Shown here: piece by piece, positions 10,701 to 24,449 of the stretch
Layout: the number at the start of each line of letters is the position of its first letter
Numbering within the stretch: position 1 is the stretch's first letter
DNA from: an uncultured SAR86 cluster bacterium
Lineage (GTDB): Bacteria; Pseudomonadota; Gammaproteobacteria; Magnimaribacterales; D2472
Length of the DNA stretch: 64,000 nucleotides
Reading direction: 5' to 3'
Assembly (NCBI GenBank): GCA_902582355.1
Contig: CACHRR010000001.1
Location: 62,001 to 126,000, forward strand
Program-made: the position numbers and the translations under genes
The notes under the pieces: model-generated
What the model was told of the DNA's origin: nothing
What the model saw: the letters and a program-made list of their open reading frames with translations, nothing else
Databases searched by the model: none

Positions 10701-11855
10701 GCAACAAAAACTAGACTGTGCGAGCTTCTAAAATCTAAAAAAGCTGTTAAAGGGAATGGTTTAAAAAAAGGTGAAATATTATCCATTGATAAACTAGATC
10801 CAATGAAATTAAATGACATTTTTTCTATAAGAACTGATACAGAGTCTACTAATAATGTTATTGAAGAAACCGAAGGTTTATATAAACAATACATAAAAGA
10901 TATTAAATCTAGATTTGAAGAAAAGAAGGCTAAAATAATTAGAGGCCATGATCTTGCCCCTGGCGTTATTAAAATTGTTAAGGTTTATCTTGCCATTAAA
11001 AGGAGAATTCAGCCAGGTGACAAGATGGCAGGAAGGCATGGAAACAAAGGGGTAATATCTGAAATAATGCCTGTCGAAGATATGCCATATGACAGTGATG
11101 GTAACCCGGTTGATATTGTGTTAAATCCTTTAGGAGTTCCTTCAAGAATGAATGTTGGTCAAGTACTTGAAACACATATGGGCTCAGCTGCTAAAGGAAT
11201 TGGCAAAAAAATTGATAATATGCTTAAGGCAAACGCCAAACCTAACGAAATTAAAGTATATTTAAATAAACTATACAATCAAAATGCATCCAATAAAGAG
11301 GATATTGACTCATTCAATAATAATCAAATTATTGAATTGGCTGAAAATTTAAGAGATGGTCTTCCCATTGCAACGCCAGTTTTTGATGGAGCTAAAGAAA
11401 GCGAAATTAAAGAACTTCTTAAATTAGCTGATATCCCTGAGTCTGGACAAATTACACTTTATGATGGAAGAACTGGTAATAAGTTTGATAGACCGGTAAC
11501 AGTAGGCTATATGTATATTATAAAACTAAATCATCTTGTTGATGATAAAATGCATGCTAGATCTACTGGTTCTTATAGTCTTGTCACACAACAACCTCTT
11601 GGAGGAAAGGCACAATTTGGAGGACAAAGATTTGGGGAGATGGAAGTATGGGCTTTAGAAGCTTATGGTGCTTCATATACTCTCCAAGAAATGTTAACTG
11701 TCAAATCTGATGATGTATCTGGAAGAACAAAAATGTATAAAAACATTGTTGATGGCAGTTATGAAATGGATGCGAATGTTCCCGAATCTTTTAATGTTTT
11801 AAGTAAGGAGATTAAATCATTGGGAATTAACATCGAATTAGATTTAGATAATTAG
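7794..11855 (+). CDS. rpoB: RNA polymerase subunit beta
   Basis: 1353 aa; [64 protein letters not shown]. Confidence 0.99.
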   Translation: MSYSYTEKKRIRKNFGTFAKVMDLPNLVETQTNSYSEFLQADVAPEARKKQGLEEVFQTLFPIKSVSGNAALEYVSYELGKNTYDVQECLIQGLSYSAPLRIKVKLVLYDRESNFKEIKDIKEGEVFMGEVPLMTDDASFVINGTERVVVSQLHRSPGVFYDHDKGKTHSSGKVLYSARIIPYRGSWLDFEFDPKDILFSRIDRRRKIPATIMLRALDMSTEEILSEFYEEELITIDKDTVKVALVPERLRGATLPIDIKVKSKVYVEAGKRITARHIKELTGSKASHISLANEFIIGKVLSKDIFNEETGEVLFSANTEIDEEILSSFIENNIKEIKCLYINELDKGPYISNTLRVDPSSNRLEALVEIYRMMRPGEPPTKDSAETLFNNLFFNEERYDLSEVGRMKFNRRLKLDEDKDSPHILDKQDIIEVMRGIVNIRDGHDIVDDIDHLGNRRVRSVGEMTANQFRVGLIRVERAVRERLSMAEADELGPQDLINAKPVTAAIKEFFGSSQLSQFMDQNNPLSEITHKRRVSALGPGGLTRERAGFEVRDVHPTHYGRVCPIETPEGPNIGLINSFASYSRTNQYGFIETPYRKVINGKVTNEIIYLSAIDEAEHVIAQANVVLDKNNKFIDDLVAVRHANEFELMSPDRIDLMDVSPQQVVSIAASLIPFLEHDDANRALMGSNMQRQAVPVLRAEKPLVGTGLETVVARDSGVCVVAKNDGVVESVDASRIVVRVTDKKSKTASDVYNLIKYTRSNQNTCINQRPIVRAGDTVKYGDILADGPSVDNGELALGQNIRIAFMPWNGYNFEDSILISEKVAREDRFTSIHIQEIVCIARDTKLGSEEITADIPNVGEGSLNKLDECGIVYVGAEVEPGDILVGKITPKGETQLSPEEKLLRAIFGEKASDVKDTSQRSSSKGTVIGVEVFTRDGVEKDDRTLAIEQDHLDQSKKDADDEAFVVEQATKTRLCELLKSKKAVKGNGLKKGEILSIDKLDPMKLNDIFSIRTDTESTNNVIEETEGLYKQYIKDIKSRFEEKKAKIIRGHDLAPGVIKIVKVYLAIKRRIQPGDKMAGRHGNKGVISEIMPVEDMPYDSDGNPVDIVLNPLGVPSRMNVGQVLETHMGSAAKGIGKKIDNMLKANAKPNEIKVYLNKLYNQNASNKEDIDSFNNNQIIELAENLRDGLPIATPVFDGAKESEIKELLKLADIPESGQITLYDGRTGNKFDRPVTVGYMYIIKLNHLVDDKMHARSTGSYSLVTQQPLGGKAQFGGQRFGEMEVWALEAYGASYTLQEMLTVKSDDVSGRTKMYKNIVDGSYEMDANVPESFNVLSKEIKSLGINIELDLDN

Positions 11856-11864
11856 GAGAAAAAA

Positions 11865-14800
11865 TTGAGAGACTTATTAAATTCTTTAAAAACAGGCCAA
11901 GAAGATTTTACAACAATATCTGCTGGTCTTGCTTCTCCTCAAGTTATTAAATCTTGGTCTTTTGGTGAAGTAAAAAAACCTGAAACTATAAACTATAGAA
12001 CTTTTAAGCCAGAAAGGGATGGCTTATTTTGTGCAAAAATATTTGGTCCAGTTAAGGATTATGAGTGCATTTGTGGTAAATATAAAAGAATGAAGCACAG
12101 AGGTGTTGTTTGTGAAAAATGCGGAGTAGAAGTTACGTTAGCAAAGGTTAGAAGGGAAAGGATGGGTCATATTGAATTAGCTGCACCTGTAGCTCACATA
12201 TGGTTTCTAAAATCTTTACCTTCAAGAATAGGTCTGCTACTAGATGTTACATTAAGAGAAATAGAGCGTGTTTTATACTTTGAAAGTTATATTGTAACTG
12301 ATCCTGGTTTAACCGAGCTTGAAAAAGGACAAATATTAACTGAGGAAGAGTGGGTAGAAAAATATGAAGAATATGGGGATGAATTTTCCGCCGGAATGGG
12401 TGCTGAATCAGTACAAATTCTTCTTCAAGAGCTTGATATTGAGGATGAAATTAGAGTCATTAGAGAAGAAGTGCCTCAAACAAACTCTGAAACAAAGCTT
12501 AAAAAACTTTCAAAAAGATTAAAACTCTTAGAAGCATTTAAAGATTCAGGTAATAAACCAGAATGGATGGTTATGAATGTTCTTCCTGTTTTACCTCCAG
12601 ATTTGAGACCACTAGTTCCATTAGAAGGTGGCAGATTTGCGACCTCTGACTTAAATGATTTATACAGGAGAGTAATCAATAGAAACAACAGACTCAAAAG
12701 ACTTTTAGAATTAAATGCTCCTGAAATTATTGTAAGAAACGAAAAAAGAATGCTCCAAGAGTCTGTTGATGCCCTCCTTGATAACGGTAGAAGGGGGAGA
12801 GTAATAACAGGTACAAACAAGAGACCTTTAAAATCATTAGCAGATATGATTAAAGGTAAGGGTGGAAGATTTAGACAAAATCTCCTCGGAAAGAGAGTTG
12901 ATTATTCTGGAAGATCTGTAATTGTTGCTGGTCCTAATCTTAGATTACATCAATGTGGATTGCCAAAAAAAATGGCTCTTGAACTTTTTAAGCCATTTGT
13001 ATACGGAAAGCTTGAAAATAGAGAGTTGGCTACAACCATAAAAGCCGCAAAAAAACTTGTTGAGAGAGAAACTCCTGAAGTTTGGGAGGTTCTTGAGGAA
13101 GTTATTAGAGAGCATCCGGTGTTGTTGAATAGAGCACCAACGCTTCATAGACTTGGTTTACAAGCCTTTGAACCAAAATTAATAGAAGGAAAAGCTATCC
13201 AACTTCATCCTTTAGTTTGTGTTGCATTTAATGCTGATTTTGATGGTGATCAAATGGCAGTTCATGTTCCATTAACACTAGAAGCACAATTAGAAGCAAG
13301 AGCACTAATGATGTCAACAAACAATATATTGTCCCCGGCAGATGGCTCACCGATAATTAATCCATCTCAAGACGTGGTATTGGGTTTATATTACATGACA
13401 AGAGATAACGCTAATGCAAAAGGTGCTGGAAGAGTTTTCAGTAATCCAGATGAGGTTCTTAGAGCATATGAAACCGATAGTTTAGAAATTCACTCTCCTA
13501 TCAAAGTAAGAATATCTTCGGCAGATGGAGAGACTTCTCTTGAAGATACTACCGTTGGAAGGGTTCTTATATGGAGAATAACACCTAGTGAGGTTGGCTT
13601 TAAGAATATAAATAATGTTCTAAATAAAAAATCTATTTCAAAACTTGTTGATAAATCATACAGAAAGGCCGGTCTTAAGAAAACTGTCATTTTTGCAGAT
13701 CAGTTAATGTATTTAGGATTTGATTTTTCCACAAAATCTGGATCTTCTATTGGCGTAAATGATTTTGTTATCCCTGAAGATAAAGCAAGTATTATTGACT
13801 CGTCGGAAAAAGAAGTAAAAGCAATTGAAAAACAATTTGATTCTGGTCTTGTAACTAGAGGAGAAAGATATAATAAAGTTATAGATATATGGTCTCGTGC
13901 AAATGAACAAGTAGCTAAAGCTATGATGGAAAAAATAAGCACGGAAACTGCACAAACACCAGACGGCGATGATGTAGAACAATCCTCATTTAATTCTGTA
14001 TTCATATATGCAGATTCAGGTGCTAGGGGATCACCAGCACAAATTAGGCAACTATCTGGAATGAGAGGATTAATGTCTAAACCAGACGGCTCAATTATTG
14101 AGACCCCAATTACTGCCAACTTCAGAGAGGGACTATCTGTCTTACAGTATTTCATTTCAACTCATGGTGCCAGAAAAGGTCTTGCTGACACTGCTCTTAA
14201 AACTGCAAATTCCGGTTACCTAACAAGAAGATTGTGTGATGTATCCATGGATTCTGTTATTAATATTGAAGATTGTGGTACTTCTGAATCTATAACAGTT
14301 ACTTCAATTATCGATGGCGGTGAAATTATTCAACCTCTTACAGATAGAATACTTGGTAGGGTAATAGCAGAACCAATATTAGATAATGATGGTAAAGAAA
14401 TTTTTGCAAAAAATACTATGATTGATGAAGAAGCACTTGATGTAATAACTGAACTAAATTTATCAAGTTTAAAAATAAGATCACCAATGACTTGTGATGC
14501 TCCTATAGGAGTTTGTGCTATGTGCTATGGCAGAGATCTTGCTAGAGGGCACCTCGTCCACAGAGGAGAAGCTGTTGGTGTAGTAGCAGCTCAATCAATT
14601 GGTGAGCCAGGAACTCAATTAACAATGAGAACTTTCCATATTGGAGGAGCTGCATCAAGCTCTTCAGAAGATAATGCAATTTTTAATAAAAATTCAGGCA
14701 AGGTTAGTTTTTCAGATGATATTAAAACAGTTACGAACAAAGATAAACTTGAAGTGGTTGTCTCTAGAAATGCAATGTGTTCAATATCTGATCTTAATGG

Positions 14801-16061
14801 AAAAGTTATTGAACAATACAAAGTTCCATATGGAGCAACTCTAGAAGTAACAAATTCAACAAATCTAGATCAAGAAACAAAAATAGCCTCTTGGGATCCT
14901 TACACGAGACCCATTATTTCTGAAACCTCAGGAAAGGTTAAATTTATTGATATTGAAGACGGGGTTACAGTTAGAGAACAATTGGATGAACTAACAGGAT
15001 TATCAAGTGTTGAAATAGTAGAAGTTGCAGATAGAACTTCTGCTGGAAGAGATATGATTCCTACAATTCAAATTGTTGATTCAAAAGGTAATCCAGTGCT
15101 TGTTGGAGAATTTAAGCAACCTGCAATATATCCACTACCTGCTGGAGGATTAGTTAATTTAGTGCCTAATCAAAAAATTAATGCAGGTGAGGTAATTGCA
15201 AGAATGCCACTTGTTGCATCGAAAACAAAAGATATAACGGGCGGATTGCCAAGAGTAGCTGATCTTTTTGAGGCAAGAAAACCAAAAGATGCAGCAGTTC
15301 TTGCAGAAAAAACTGGTGTAGTATCTTTTGGAAAAGAAACCAAAGGTAAAGTTAGGTTAGTTATCTCTCCTGAAGGAGCTACAAAAAAATCGCAAAATAA
15401 AGAAATGCTAATACCAAAGCATAGAACTTTGAATGTTTTTGAAGGTGAGAGAGTCAATCAAGGCGATGTAATATCAGAAGGGCCTTTGAGTCCACATGAC
15501 ATATTAAGATTAAAAGGTATTCCTGAGTTAACAAACTTTATTGTTAATGAAATACAAGATGTTTATAGACTGCAAGGTGTATCCATTAATGATAAGCATA
15601 TTGAAACTATATTAAGACAAATGCTTCGAAAAGCACTTATTATTGATGGTGGAGATACAAAGTTTATTCAGGGGGATCAGGTCAGTTATGCTGAGCTAGT
15701 AGATGAAAATGCTAAAGCTGAGAATGCTGGAAAAGTTCCTGCTAAATACGAAAGAGTATTATTGGGAATTACAAAAGCCTCGCTTGCAACAGATTCATTT
15801 ATATCTGCAGCATCTTTTCAAGAGACTACAAGGGTTCTTACCGAAGCCGCAGTAACAGGTAAACAAGATCAGTTGAGAGGTCTAAAAGAAAATGTTGTTG
15901 TTGGAAGATTGATTCCAGCTGGAACTGGTATGGAATTTCATGACAGACTTCGAAGTAAAAAAATTGGTGAATTTGATGAAAGTATTCTATCAGATGATGA
16001 CATTGAGGCTGCACTAAGACAAGAACTTCAAGAAAATGATGACAATAATGTTGACCATTAG
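11865..16061 (+). CDS. rpoC: RNA polymerase subunit beta'
   Basis: TTG start; 1398 aa; [15 protein letters not shown] catalytic motif and N-terminal zinc finger. Confidence 0.99.
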   Translation: MRDLLNSLKTGQEDFTTISAGLASPQVIKSWSFGEVKKPETINYRTFKPERDGLFCAKIFGPVKDYECICGKYKRMKHRGVVCEKCGVEVTLAKVRRERMGHIELAAPVAHIWFLKSLPSRIGLLLDVTLREIERVLYFESYIVTDPGLTELEKGQILTEEEWVEKYEEYGDEFSAGMGAESVQILLQELDIEDEIRVIREEVPQTNSETKLKKLSKRLKLLEAFKDSGNKPEWMVMNVLPVLPPDLRPLVPLEGGRFATSDLNDLYRRVINRNNRLKRLLELNAPEIIVRNEKRMLQESVDALLDNGRRGRVITGTNKRPLKSLADMIKGKGGRFRQNLLGKRVDYSGRSVIVAGPNLRLHQCGLPKKMALELFKPFVYGKLENRELATTIKAAKKLVERETPEVWEVLEEVIREHPVLLNRAPTLHRLGLQAFEPKLIEGKAIQLHPLVCVAFNADFDGDQMAVHVPLTLEAQLEARALMMSTNNILSPADGSPIINPSQDVVLGLYYMTRDNANAKGAGRVFSNPDEVLRAYETDSLEIHSPIKVRISSADGETSLEDTTVGRVLIWRITPSEVGFKNINNVLNKKSISKLVDKSYRKAGLKKTVIFADQLMYLGFDFSTKSGSSIGVNDFVIPEDKASIIDSSEKEVKAIEKQFDSGLVTRGERYNKVIDIWSRANEQVAKAMMEKISTETAQTPDGDDVEQSSFNSVFIYADSGARGSPAQIRQLSGMRGLMSKPDGSIIETPITANFREGLSVLQYFISTHGARKGLADTALKTANSGYLTRRLCDVSMDSVINIEDCGTSESITVTSIIDGGEIIQPLTDRILGRVIAEPILDNDGKEIFAKNTMIDEEALDVITELNLSSLKIRSPMTCDAPIGVCAMCYGRDLARGHLVHRGEAVGVVAAQSIGEPGTQLTMRTFHIGGAASSSSEDNAIFNKNSGKVSFSDDIKTVTNKDKLEVVVSRNAMCSISDLNGKVIEQYKVPYGATLEVTNSTNLDQETKIASWDPYTRPIISETSGKVKFIDIEDGVTVREQLDELTGLSSVEIVEVADRTSAGRDMIPTIQIVDSKGNPVLVGEFKQPAIYPLPAGGLVNLVPNQKINAGEVIARMPLVASKTKDITGGLPRVADLFEARKPKDAAVLAEKTGVVSFGKETKGKVRLVISPEGATKKSQNKEMLIPKHRTLNVFEGERVNQGDVISEGPLSPHDILRLKGIPELTNFIVNEIQDVYRLQGVSINDKHIETILRQMLRKALIIDGGDTKFIQGDQVSYAELVDENAKAENAGKVPAKYERVLLGITKASLATDSFISAASFQETTRVLTEAAVTGKQDQLRGLKENVVVGRLIPAGTGMEFHDRLRSKKIGEFDESILSDDDIEAALRQELQENDDNNVDH

Positions 16062-16107
16062 CTTTACGGTATATAAAATCGCCGCCTATAAATAAAATAT
16101 ATTGAAT

Positions 16108-16479
16108 ATGGCAACTGTTAATCAGCTTTTAAAGAAATCAAGAAAGCCAAAGGTAAAAAAAACTGATGTACCTGCACTTAACTCATGTCCTCAAAGGCGA
16201 GGAGTTTGTACAAGGGTCTATACTACAACTCCAAAAAAACCTAATTCAGCCCTAAGAAAGGTCTGTAGAGTTCGCTTAACAAGTGGTTATGAGGTAACTT
16301 CATATATTGGTGGAGAGGGTCACAATCTCCAGGAACATTCTTTAGTTTTAATAAGAGGTGGAAGAGTTAAAGACTTACCCGGAGTTAGATATCATACCGT
16401 TAGAGGTACATTAGATACATCTGGTGTTGCAAGTAGAAAACAACGAAGATCTAAATATGGTGCAAAAAAAGGTAAATAA
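16108..16479 (+). CDS. rpsL: 30S ribosomal protein S12
   Basis: [15 protein letters not shown]...; ATG at 16108 preferred over the track's TTG at 16102. Confidence 0.98.
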   Translation: MATVNQLLKKSRKPKVKKTDVPALNSCPQRRGVCTRVYTTTPKKPNSALRKVCRVRLTSGYEVTSYIGGEGHNLQEHSLVLIRGGRVKDLPGVRYHTVRGTLDTSGVASRKQRRSKYGAKKGK

Positions 16480-16481
16480 TT

Positions 16482-16952
16482 ATGCCAAGAAGACGAAGTC
16501 CCGAAAAAAGAAAAGTATTACCAGATCCAAAATATAAAGATATTGTTCTAGCTAAATTTATGAATAACTTGATGAAAGATGGTAAAAAATCAGTAGCAGA
16601 GAAAATTGTGTATGGTGCCTTTGATCAAATTACGAAAAATACAAAAGATGATCCCATGGATATTTTTAAGAAAGCTCTTGAGGAGGTAAGTCCTTTTGTA
16701 GAAGTTAAGTCGCGAAGGGTAGGTGGTGCAAATTATCAAGTTCCAGTTGAGATTCGACCTTCAAGAAGACAAGCATTGGCAATGAGATGGATTGTAGATG
16801 CTGCTAGAGGAAGAAATGAAAAATCTATGGATTTGAGGCTTGCTGGAGAGCTGCAAGATGCATCTCAAAAAAAAGGTTCTGCATTTCGAAAAAGAGAAGA
16901 TGTTCACAAGATGGCGGAGGCTAATAAAGCTTTCTCTCATTTTAGATTCTAA
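16482..16952 (+). CDS. rpsG: 30S ribosomal protein S7
   Basis: [28 protein letters not shown]. Confidence 0.99.
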   Translation: MPRRRSPEKRKVLPDPKYKDIVLAKFMNNLMKDGKKSVAEKIVYGAFDQITKNTKDDPMDIFKKALEEVSPFVEVKSRRVGGANYQVPVEIRPSRRQALAMRWIVDAARGRNEKSMDLRLAGELQDASQKKGSAFRKREDVHKMAEANKAFSHFRF

Positions 16953-16970
16953 AATACTAATCAATTAATT

Positions 16971-19073
16971 ATGGCAAGAGATACCGTTTTAAATAAGTAT
17001 AGAAATGTTGGTATATGTGCTCACGTAGATGCTGGTAAGACTACAACTACTGAGAGGGTACTATTTTATACCGGTTTGTCACATAAAATTGGTGAAGTTC
17101 ATGATGGCGCAGCAGTGATGGACTGGATGGAACAAGAGCAAGAAAGAGGTATTACGATAACTTCTGCAGCAACAACATGCTTTTGGAGTGGAATGGAGCA
17201 ACAATTTCCACAACATAGGATTAATATAATTGATACACCTGGCCACGTAGACTTTACTATCGAAGTAGAAAGATCACTAAGAGTGCTTGATGGAGCAGTT
17301 GTTGTATTTTGTGGAACTTCTGGAGTTGAACCTCAATCTGAAACTGTTTGGAGACAAGCAAATAGATATGAAGTACCAAGAATTGTCTTTGTAAACAAAA
17401 TGGATAGAGCTGGTGCAAACTTTGAAAAAGTTATTGATCAAATAAAAGACCGGTTACAGGCAAATGTAGTTCCAATACAATTCAATATTGGCTCAGAAGA
17501 TGATTTCAAAGGTGTCGTAGATTTAATTAATATGAGAGCGATATACTGGAACGAAGAAGATCAAGGTCTTACCTTCGATTCAAAAGAGATACCAGATGAT
17601 TTACTCAATAAGTGTAATCAATTAAGAGAAGAAATGGTTGAGGCAGCTGCTGAAGCTAATGAAGAATTAATGGACACATATCTTGAATCAGGAGAGCTAA
17701 GCGTAGAACAAATCAAAGAAGGGCTAAGAATAAGATCTCTATCAAATGAAATAATATTAGCATTGTGTGGGTCTGCCTTTAAAAATAAAGGTGTTCAAGC
17801 TGTTCTAGACGCAGTTATTGATTTTCTTCCTGCGCCCGATGAGGTCAAAGCAATTGAGGGAGTTATACCCAATAATTCAGATGAGGAAGAAGAATCTGAT
17901 TCAAGATCTTCTTCAGATGATGAACCTTTTTCTGCACTAGCTTTTAAAATAGCAACAGATCCTTTTGTTGGAACGCTAACGTTTATAAGAGTTTATTCAG
18001 GTGTTTTAAGTGTTGGCGATGGAGTTATGAACACAACAAAATCAAAAAAAGAAAGAGTTGGCAGAATGGTTCAGATGCACTCAAACAATAGAGAAGAGAT
18101 TAAAGAAGTGAGAGCTGGAGACATTGCTGCTTGTATTGGACTAAAAGATATAACCACTGGAGATACACTCTCTGATTCAAATAAGCCAATTGTTCTTGAA
18201 AGAATGGATTTTCCTGAACCAGTCATATCAGTTGCAGTTGAGCCTAAATCAAAACAGGACCAAGAAAAAATGTCACTTGCCCTTGGAAAATTGGCACAAG
18301 AGGATCCGTCTTTCAGAGTTACAAGTGATGAAGAATCTGGGCAAACAATAATATCAGGAATGGGAGAACTTCATCTAGATGTTCTTGTTGATAGAATGAG
18401 AAGAGAATTTTCTGTAGAAGCTAATATAGGTAAACCACAAGTTGCTTATAGAGAAACAATTAAAGAATCTGTTGATATTGAAGGAAAGTTTGTAAGACAA
18501 AGTGGTGGTAAAGGTCAATATGGACATGTATGGCTTAAGCTTGAGCCATTAGGTCTTGATGATGATTATGAATTCGTTGATAAAATTGTTGGCGGTGTAA
18601 TACCTAAAGAATATATACCGGCAGTAAATAAAGGTATACAAGAACAAATGCAAAACGGTGTTATTGCGGGCTATCCATTATTGGCCTTAAGAGCAACATT
18701 GTATGATGGATCATTTCATGATGTAGATTCAAATGAAATGGCATTTAAGATAGCTGGTTCAATGGCATTAAAAGAAGGTGCTAATAAAGCTAAACCAGCT
18801 TTATTGGAACCTATTATGAAAGTTGTTGTTGTTACGCCAGAGGAGCATATGGGAGATGTTGTTGGAGATTTAAACAGGAGAAGAGGAATTATATTAGGTA
18901 TGGAAGATATTACTTCAGGTAAAGAAGTTTCATCTGAAGTCCCTTTAGCAGAAATGTTTGGATATGCTACTGACTTGAGATCACAAACTCAGGGTCGAGC
19001 AACTTTTACGATGGAGTTTACCAAATATGGCGAAGTTCCAAATAATATTGCTGAGCAGCTAAAAACTTCTTAA
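16971..19073 (+). CDS. fusA: Elongation factor G
   Basis: [24 protein letters not shown]...; 700 aa. Confidence 0.99.
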   Translation: MARDTVLNKYRNVGICAHVDAGKTTTTERVLFYTGLSHKIGEVHDGAAVMDWMEQEQERGITITSAATTCFWSGMEQQFPQHRINIIDTPGHVDFTIEVERSLRVLDGAVVVFCGTSGVEPQSETVWRQANRYEVPRIVFVNKMDRAGANFEKVIDQIKDRLQANVVPIQFNIGSEDDFKGVVDLINMRAIYWNEEDQGLTFDSKEIPDDLLNKCNQLREEMVEAAAEANEELMDTYLESGELSVEQIKEGLRIRSLSNEIILALCGSAFKNKGVQAVLDAVIDFLPAPDEVKAIEGVIPNNSDEEEESDSRSSSDDEPFSALAFKIATDPFVGTLTFIRVYSGVLSVGDGVMNTTKSKKERVGRMVQMHSNNREEIKEVRAGDIAACIGLKDITTGDTLSDSNKPIVLERMDFPEPVISVAVEPKSKQDQEKMSLALGKLAQEDPSFRVTSDEESGQTIISGMGELHLDVLVDRMRREFSVEANIGKPQVAYRETIKESVDIEGKFVRQSGGKGQYGHVWLKLEPLGLDDDYEFVDKIVGGVIPKEYIPAVNKGIQEQMQNGVIAGYPLLALRATLYDGSFHDVDSNEMAFKIAGSMALKEGANKAKPALLEPIMKVVVVTPEEHMGDVVGDLNRRRGIILGMEDITSGKEVSSEVPLAEMFGYATDLRSQTQGRATFTMEFTKYGEVPNNIAEQLKTS

Positions 19074-19103
19074 AAACAACACGAATAAAACTGTTCAATT
19101 AAG

Positions 19104-19133
19104 TTGACAGCATTGCGCTTAGGGGCTTAGAAT
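19104..19133 (+). promoter_or_regulatory. sigma70-type promoter for the S10 operon
   Basis: TTGACA - 18 bp - TAGAAT in the fusA-rpsJ gap. Confidence 0.65.
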
Positions 19134-19199
19134 ACGCCACATTTTACAATTTGTAGGATGAAATAATTATTTTTTAAAACGGTATTTAAATAGGTAAAA

Positions 19200-19514
19200 A
19201 TGGAAAATCAATCAATAAGAATTAGGCTTAAAGCTTTTGATTATAGACTAATTGATGCTTCTGCCAAATTAATTGTTGAAACTGTTAAAAAAACAGGAGC
19301 AATTATTAACGGACCTATCCCACTACCAGTTAAAAAAGAGAGAACAACTGTATTAATCTCGCCTCATAAGGACAAAGATGCAAGAGATCATTATGAGATT
19401 GTTACATATAAAAGATTAATGGACATTGTCAAACCAACTGATAAGACAGTTGATGCTTTAATGAAACTTGATTTATCCTCAGGGGTGGATGTTCAGATAA
19501 GCTTAGGACAGTAA
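19200..19514 (+). CDS. rpsJ: 30S ribosomal protein S10
   Basis: [38 protein letters not shown]. Confidence 0.99.
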   Translation: MENQSIRIRLKAFDYRLIDASAKLIVETVKKTGAIINGPIPLPVKKERTTVLISPHKDKDARDHYEIVTYKRLMDIVKPTDKTVDALMKLDLSSGVDVQISLGQ

Positions 19515-19569
19515 TTTTAACGCAATAGCGGCCATAGAGGGTTTATAGCCCCGTAAAAGGAGAAAAAAA

Positions 19570-20202
19570 TTGAGCATTGGCTTGATAGGAAAAAAATCTG
19601 GTATGTCACGTCTTTTTCTTGAAGATGGTGAATCAATTCCTGTAACTGCTGTTTCTGTATGTGGTAACTATATTGCTGATATAAAGACAATCGAAAAAAA
19701 TGGTTACAATGCTGTTGTAGTATCTAAGAGCAATAAATCTAGAAATTTACAAAAATCTAAATCAGAATTTTTTAAGAAAATTAATCTTAATCCAGGATCT
19801 CTAGCTGAATTTAAGTTCACAAAAGATGATTCTGACTATCAGGTTGGGAATCACCTTACTGCAGATATTTTTGCAATCGGCCAATATGTAGATATTACTG
19901 GTACATCTAAAGGTAAAGGTTATGCAGGAGTTATTAAAAGACATAATTTTGCAATGCAAGATGCTACACACGGAAATTCACTTGCACATAGGGCTCATGG
20001 TTCAATTGGCCAATGTCAAACTCCGGGAAGAGTTTGGAAAGGAAAAAAAATGTCTGGTCATATGGGAAATGTTCAAAAAACCGTTCAAAGCTTAAAGATT
20101 GTAGATATGGATATTAAAAACAATGTTATATACATAAAAGGTTCTGTTCCAGGCTTCAACGGATCTGAAATTAAAATTAAACCTTCAATTAAAAAATCAT
20201 GA
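19570..20202 (+). CDS. rplC: 50S ribosomal protein L3
   Basis: TTG start; [12 protein letters not shown]...[26 protein letters not shown]. Confidence 0.98.
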   Translation: MSIGLIGKKSGMSRLFLEDGESIPVTAVSVCGNYIADIKTIEKNGYNAVVVSKSNKSRNLQKSKSEFFKKINLNPGSLAEFKFTKDDSDYQVGNHLTADIFAIGQYVDITGTSKGKGYAGVIKRHNFAMQDATHGNSLAHRAHGSIGQCQTPGRVWKGKKMSGHMGNVQKTVQSLKIVDMDIKNNVIYIKGSVPGFNGSEIKIKPSIKKS

Positions 20203-20813
20203 AAATAGAATTCTTATCAAATACAAAAACTAAAGATTTGAATATATCTAATGAGACATTTAATAAAGAATTTAATGAGTCTTTAATTCATCAGGCAGTT
20301 GTAAGTTTTTTAGCAACCTCCAGACAAGGAAGTGCAAAACAAAAAAATAGATCAGAAGTCAGAGGTGGTGGTAAAAAGCCATATAGACAAAAAGGCACAG
20401 GAAGGGCTAGAGCAGGTACCATAAGAAGTCCTTTATGGAGAGGTGGTGGTGTAACATTTGCATCAAGGCCAAGAAATTTCACTAAAAAAATTAATAAAAA
20501 AATGTATAGAGCTGCTATAAAGTCTATTTTTTCTGAATTAGTAAGACAAAATAGACTCGTTGCGATTGAAAAACCAACTTTAGAAAAACCAAAAACTAAG
20601 GTATTTGCAAGCTTTCTAAATCAATTCTCACTAAGTAAAGTGCTGATTATTACTGAGGAATATGATATGAATCTATATCTTTCAGCTCGGAATATTCCAA
20701 ATGTAGATATTATAACTGTAAGAGAAATTAATCCTGTTAATTTACTCAAACCCGATAAAGTTGCAGTAACCAGTGAGGCTATAAAACAAATAGAGGAGTG
20801 GATTAATGGATAA
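20199..20813 (+). CDS. rplD: 50S ribosomal protein L4
   Basis: [33 protein letters not shown]. Confidence 0.98.
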   Translation: MKIEFLSNTKTKDLNISNETFNKEFNESLIHQAVVSFLATSRQGSAKQKNRSEVRGGGKKPYRQKGTGRARAGTIRSPLWRGGGVTFASRPRNFTKKINKKMYRAAIKSIFSELVRQNRLVAIEKPTLEKPKTKVFASFLNQFSLSKVLIITEEYDMNLYLSARNIPNVDIITVREINPVNLLKPDKVAVTSEAIKQIEEWING

Positions 20814-21102
20814 AGAAAAGTTATACACTCTAATAAAATCTCCAATAATTACCGAACAGACTGCTCAGCTTGGAGAAAAAATAAATCAAGTAGTTTTTAA
20901 AGTTGAACTTGATGCTAACAAAAGAGAAATAAAACAAGCTGTAGAAAAACTTTTTAAAGTTGAGGTAGTTAAGGTGACAACACTAATAGTAAAGGGCAAG
21001 AGAAAAAGAAACAGATTTGGCATATACAAAAAATCAAACTATAAAAAAGCTTTTGTTTCACTAAGTAAAGATTCTGATATTCAATTTGAAGGAATTAACT
21101 AA
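20806..21102 (+). CDS. rplW: 50S ribosomal protein L23
   Basis: [37 protein letters not shown]. Confidence 0.97.
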   Translation: MDKEKLYTLIKSPIITEQTAQLGEKINQVVFKVELDANKREIKQAVEKLFKVEVVKVTTLIVKGKRKRNRFGIYKKSNYKKAFVSLSKDSDIQFEGIN

Positions 21103-21923
21103 TGAGTATTATTAAATCAAAACCAACTAGTCCGGGTCGAAGAGGTTTAATATCTATCAAGTCAGATTTATACAAGGGAAAACCTCACAAGTCACTTATA
21201 GAAAGTAAATCAAAAAACGGTGGAAGAAATAATAATGGAAGGATTACTGTAAGGCATAAAGGAGGAGGGCACAAACAACACTATAGAGTAATTGATTTCA
21301 AAAGAAACAAATTTGATATATATGCTCAAGTAGAGAGAATTGAGTATGATCCAAACAGATCAGCACATATAGCATTACTAAAGTATAAGGATGGTGAAAG
21401 AAGATATATTATTGCTCCATCAAAACTAAAGATTGGTGACGAGATAGTTTCATCTGATAACTGCGAAATCAAGATTGGAAACTCAATGAGACTCAAAGAC
21501 ATACCACTAGGTTCAAATGTCCATTGTATTGAGTTAAAACCTATGAAAGGAGCACAACTAGCAAGAAGTGCAGGAACATCAGCAAGATTAGTTGCTAAAG
21601 AAGGTATTTATGCAACATTAAGACTTCAGTCAGGAGAAACAAGAAAAGTTCTTTGGGAGTGCAGAGCTACTCTTGGGACTGTATCGAATCAAGAAAATAA
21701 TCTAAAGTCTCTTGGAAAAGCAGGAGCCAAAAGATGGAGGGGTGTAAGACCTACTGTCAGAGGTGTTGCAATGAATCCAGTTGATCATCCTCATGGTGGA
21801 GGAGAAGGGCGAACTTCAGGAGGTAGGCATCCATCTACTCCTTGGGGAGTCCCAACAAAAGGTTATAAAACAAGAAAGAATCTTAGAACTGACGATTTAA
21901 TAATAAGAAGAGGTAATAAATAA
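21102..21923 (+). CDS. rplB: 50S ribosomal protein L2
   Basis: [31 protein letters not shown]. Confidence 0.99.
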   Translation: MSIIKSKPTSPGRRGLISIKSDLYKGKPHKSLIESKSKNGGRNNNGRITVRHKGGGHKQHYRVIDFKRNKFDIYAQVERIEYDPNRSAHIALLKYKDGERRYIIAPSKLKIGDEIVSSDNCEIKIGNSMRLKDIPLGSNVHCIELKPMKGAQLARSAGTSARLVAKEGIYATLRLQSGETRKVLWECRATLGTVSNQENNLKSLGKAGAKRWRGVRPTVRGVAMNPVDHPHGGGEGRTSGGRHPSTPWGVPTKGYKTRKNLRTDDLIIRRGNK

Positions 21924-21924
21924 C

Positions 21925-22194
21925 ATGCCAAGATCTTTAAAAAAAGGCCCATTTGTAGATATATCTTTATCAAAAAAAGTTGATGAAGCCATTTCTAAAA
22001 ATGACAAGAAGCCCATAAAAACATGGTCGAGAAGATCTATGATTATACCTTCTATGGTTGGATTAACAATTTCAGTTCATAACGGAAGACAGCACGTACC
22101 TGTTTTCATAAATGAGGATATGGTCGGTCATAAACTTGGAGAATTTGCAATAACAAGAACATTTAAAATGCACTCAGGAGATAGGAAGGCTTAA
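21925..22194 (+). CDS. rpsS: 30S ribosomal protein S19
   Basis: [15 protein letters not shown]...[21 protein letters not shown]. Confidence 0.98.
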   Translation: MPRSLKKGPFVDISLSKKVDEAISKNDKKPIKTWSRRSMIIPSMVGLTISVHNGRQHVPVFINEDMVGHKLGEFAITRTFKMHSGDRKA

Positions 22195-22196
22195 TA

Positions 22197-22535
22197 ATGG
22201 AAACAAGAGCATATCTCAAAGGAACAAGACTTTCACCTCAAAAGGCTGGACTGGTTGCAGATCAAATCAGAGGAAAGAAAGTTGAGGAAGCTATAGATTT
22301 TCTTGTTTTTAATAAACAAAAAAGCTCTATGATAATTAAAAAACTTTTAGAGTCAGCTATTGCTAATGCTGAAGACAAAAATAATTCAGATATAGATAAA
22401 TTAAGAGTTAAATCTGTGATTGTTAATCAAGGAATGAGGCTTAAAAGAATGAAACCAAGAGCACGTGGAAGAGCTGACAGGATTATAAAGCCAACATGCC
22501 ATATTGAAATAATATTAATTGAGGGAGATAAATAA
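22197..22535 (+). CDS. rplV: 50S ribosomal protein L22
   Basis: [21 protein letters not shown]...[12 protein letters not shown]. Confidence 0.98.
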   Translation: METRAYLKGTRLSPQKAGLVADQIRGKKVEEAIDFLVFNKQKSSMIIKKLLESAIANAEDKNNSDIDKLRVKSVIVNQGMRLKRMKPRARGRADRIIKPTCHIEIILIEGDK

Positions 22536-23194
22536 TGGGACAAAAAGTTAATCCAAATGGTTTTAGGCTTGGCGTTTCAAAGAAACAAAATGCTAATTGG
22601 TATGCTAAAGGTAAGGATTTTTCTACTAATTTAATTCAAGATCTCAAAGTAAGAGCATATTTAAATTCAAGATTAAAAAACTCATCAATTAGTAAAATTG
22701 AATTAGAGAGAACTGCAGATACTTTTGTAGTAAACATTCACACTGCAAGACCAGGAATTATCATTGGAAAAAGAGGTGAGGAAATTGAAAATCTCAAGAA
22801 AGCAGTTGAAAAAATAGTTAAAGGATCATCTCAAATAAACATTAAAGAAGTAAAAAAACCTGATTTAGATGCACAAATATTAGCAGAAGGTGTAGCACAA
22901 CAACTTGAAAAAAGAGTTATGTTTAGACGTGCAATGAAAAGGACTGTTCAGAGTGCCCTTAGACAAAGTGCAAAAGGAGTAAGAATTGAAGTATCGGGTA
23001 GATTAAATGGCGCAGAGATTGCTAGAACTGAATGGTATAGAGAGGGAAGAGTTCCTTTGCATACATTAAGAGCTGATATTGACTATGGAACTGCAGAAGC
23101 ACTCACAACTTATGGAATTATTGGTGTAAAGGTTTGGGTTTATAGAGGCGAAATTACTGAAGATCCATACAAATTGAATGAAGGAGCTAGATAA
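22535..23194 (+). CDS. rpsC: 30S ribosomal protein S3
   Basis: [14 protein letters not shown]...[17 protein letters not shown]. Confidence 0.99.
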   Translation: MGQKVNPNGFRLGVSKKQNANWYAKGKDFSTNLIQDLKVRAYLNSRLKNSSISKIELERTADTFVVNIHTARPGIIIGKRGEEIENLKKAVEKIVKGSSQINIKEVKKPDLDAQILAEGVAQQLEKRVMFRRAMKRTVQSALRQSAKGVRIEVSGRLNGAEIARTEWYREGRVPLHTLRADIDYGTAEALTTYGIIGVKVWVYRGEITEDPYKLNEGAR

Positions 23195-23199
23195 GTAAA

Positions 23200-23610
23200 A
23201 TGTTACAACCAAAACAAACTAAATTTAGGAAAATGCATAAAGGCAGAAATCGTGGCCTTGCGCAGAATGGTAATACTATTGCATTTGGTAGATTTGGTTT
23301 GGTAGCTTCAGATAGAGGAAGGATCACTGCAAGACAAATTGAAGCAGCAAGAAGAGCAATGACTAGATATATTAAGAGAGGTGGGAATATCTGGATACGT
23401 ATTTTCCCTGACAAGCCCATAACAAAAAAACCATTAGAAGTTAGAATGGGAAAAGGTAAGGGAAATGTTGAATATTGGGTTGCTTTAGTTCAGCCTGGCA
23501 AAGTTATGTTTGAAATGGCAGGGGTGGAAGAAGAACTTGCAAGAGAAGCTTTTAGACTAGCCTCTGCAAAGCTTCCAATTAAAACCCATTTTATAAAAAA
23601 GGATATATAA
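23200..23610 (+). CDS. rplP: 50S ribosomal protein L16
   Basis: [19 protein letters not shown]...[22 protein letters not shown]. Confidence 0.99.
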   Translation: MLQPKQTKFRKMHKGRNRGLAQNGNTIAFGRFGLVASDRGRITARQIEAARRAMTRYIKRGGNIWIRIFPDKPITKKPLEVRMGKGKGNVEYWVALVQPGKVMFEMAGVEEELAREAFRLASAKLPIKTHFIKKDI

Positions 23611-23814
23611 GTGAATAAAGTTTTAGAAGAATTAAAGAAGAAGAACTTGGATCAATTAAACGCAGAGCTTATGACTGCTCGTGAGTCTCAATTTGGATTG
23701 AGAATAAAACATAAAACTGGTCAATTAAATGAGACAAGTGATTTAGAAAAAGTAAGAAAAAGAATTGCATTGATAAAAACACTAATAAATCAGAATTTAG
23801 TAAAGGAAAAATAA
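23611..23814 (+). CDS. rpmC: 50S ribosomal protein L29
   Basis: GTG start; 67 aa, L29 position and sequence pattern. Confidence 0.95.
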   Translation: MNKVLEELKKKNLDQLNAELMTARESQFGLRIKHKTGQLNETSDLEKVRKRIALIKTLINQNLVKEK

Positions 23815-24080
23815 TGGAATTATCAAACGCAAGAATCTTAACTGGAATAGTTACTAGCAATAAAGGTAATAAAACTATAACTGTAAAAATAGTAAGAAAA
23901 GTAAAGCATCCTTTATATGGTAAAGTTATAAAAAGAGCAACTAAAGTTCATGCTCATGATGAAAACAATATTGCAAACATTGGAGATACCGTATCAGTTA
24001 AAGAATGTAGACCTTTCTCAAAAACTAAAACATGGATTCTCATTCCAGAGAAGAAACTTACTAAAACGGAGCAAAGCTAA
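23814..24080 (+). CDS. rpsQ: 30S ribosomal protein S17
   Basis: [31 protein letters not shown]. Confidence 0.97.
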   Translation: MELSNARILTGIVTSNKGNKTITVKIVRKVKHPLYGKVIKRATKVHAHDENNIANIGDTVSVKECRPFSKTKTWILIPEKKLTKTEQS

Positions 24081-24448
24081 TGATACAAATGCAATCCCTA
24101 TTAAAAATTGCTGATAATAGTGGCGCAAGAAGTGTCATGTGTATCAAGGTATTGGGCGGATCCAAAAGAAGATATGCAAACATTGGCGATGTTATCAAAG
24201 TAGCAATTCGCGAGGCAATACCCACAGGAAAGGTAAAAAAAGGTCAAGTTGTTGATGCACTTATAGTGAGAACAAAAAAGGGCGTTAGAAGACGAGACGG
24301 CTCGCTTATAAAATTTGATGAAAATGCGGCTGTGCTTATCAATGCTCAAAAAGCACCAATTGGAACGAGAGTTTTTGGTCCAGTTACTAGAGAGCTGAGA
24401 TCAGGAAAGTATATGAAAATATTATCACTAGCTCCAGAGGTTCTATAA
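24080..24448 (+). CDS. rplN: 50S ribosomal protein L14
   Basis: [31 protein letters not shown]. Confidence 0.99.
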   Translation: MIQMQSLLKIADNSGARSVMCIKVLGGSKRRYANIGDVIKVAIREAIPTGKVKKGQVVDALIVRTKKGVRRRDGSLIKFDENAAVLINAQKAPIGTRVFGPVTRELRSGKYMKILSLAPEVL

Positions 24449-24449
24449 G

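Noticed and set aside
13700-14155. 151-aa antisense ORF inside rpoC
   Set aside because: Overlaps conserved rpoC codons throughout; low-complexity Ser/Leu-rich translation typical of reverse-frame artefacts.
17880-17930. Acidic/serine stretch in EF-G ([16 protein letters not shown]) as a novel insertion
   Set aside because: EF-G commonly has a variable acidic linker at this place and total length is normal (700 aa).
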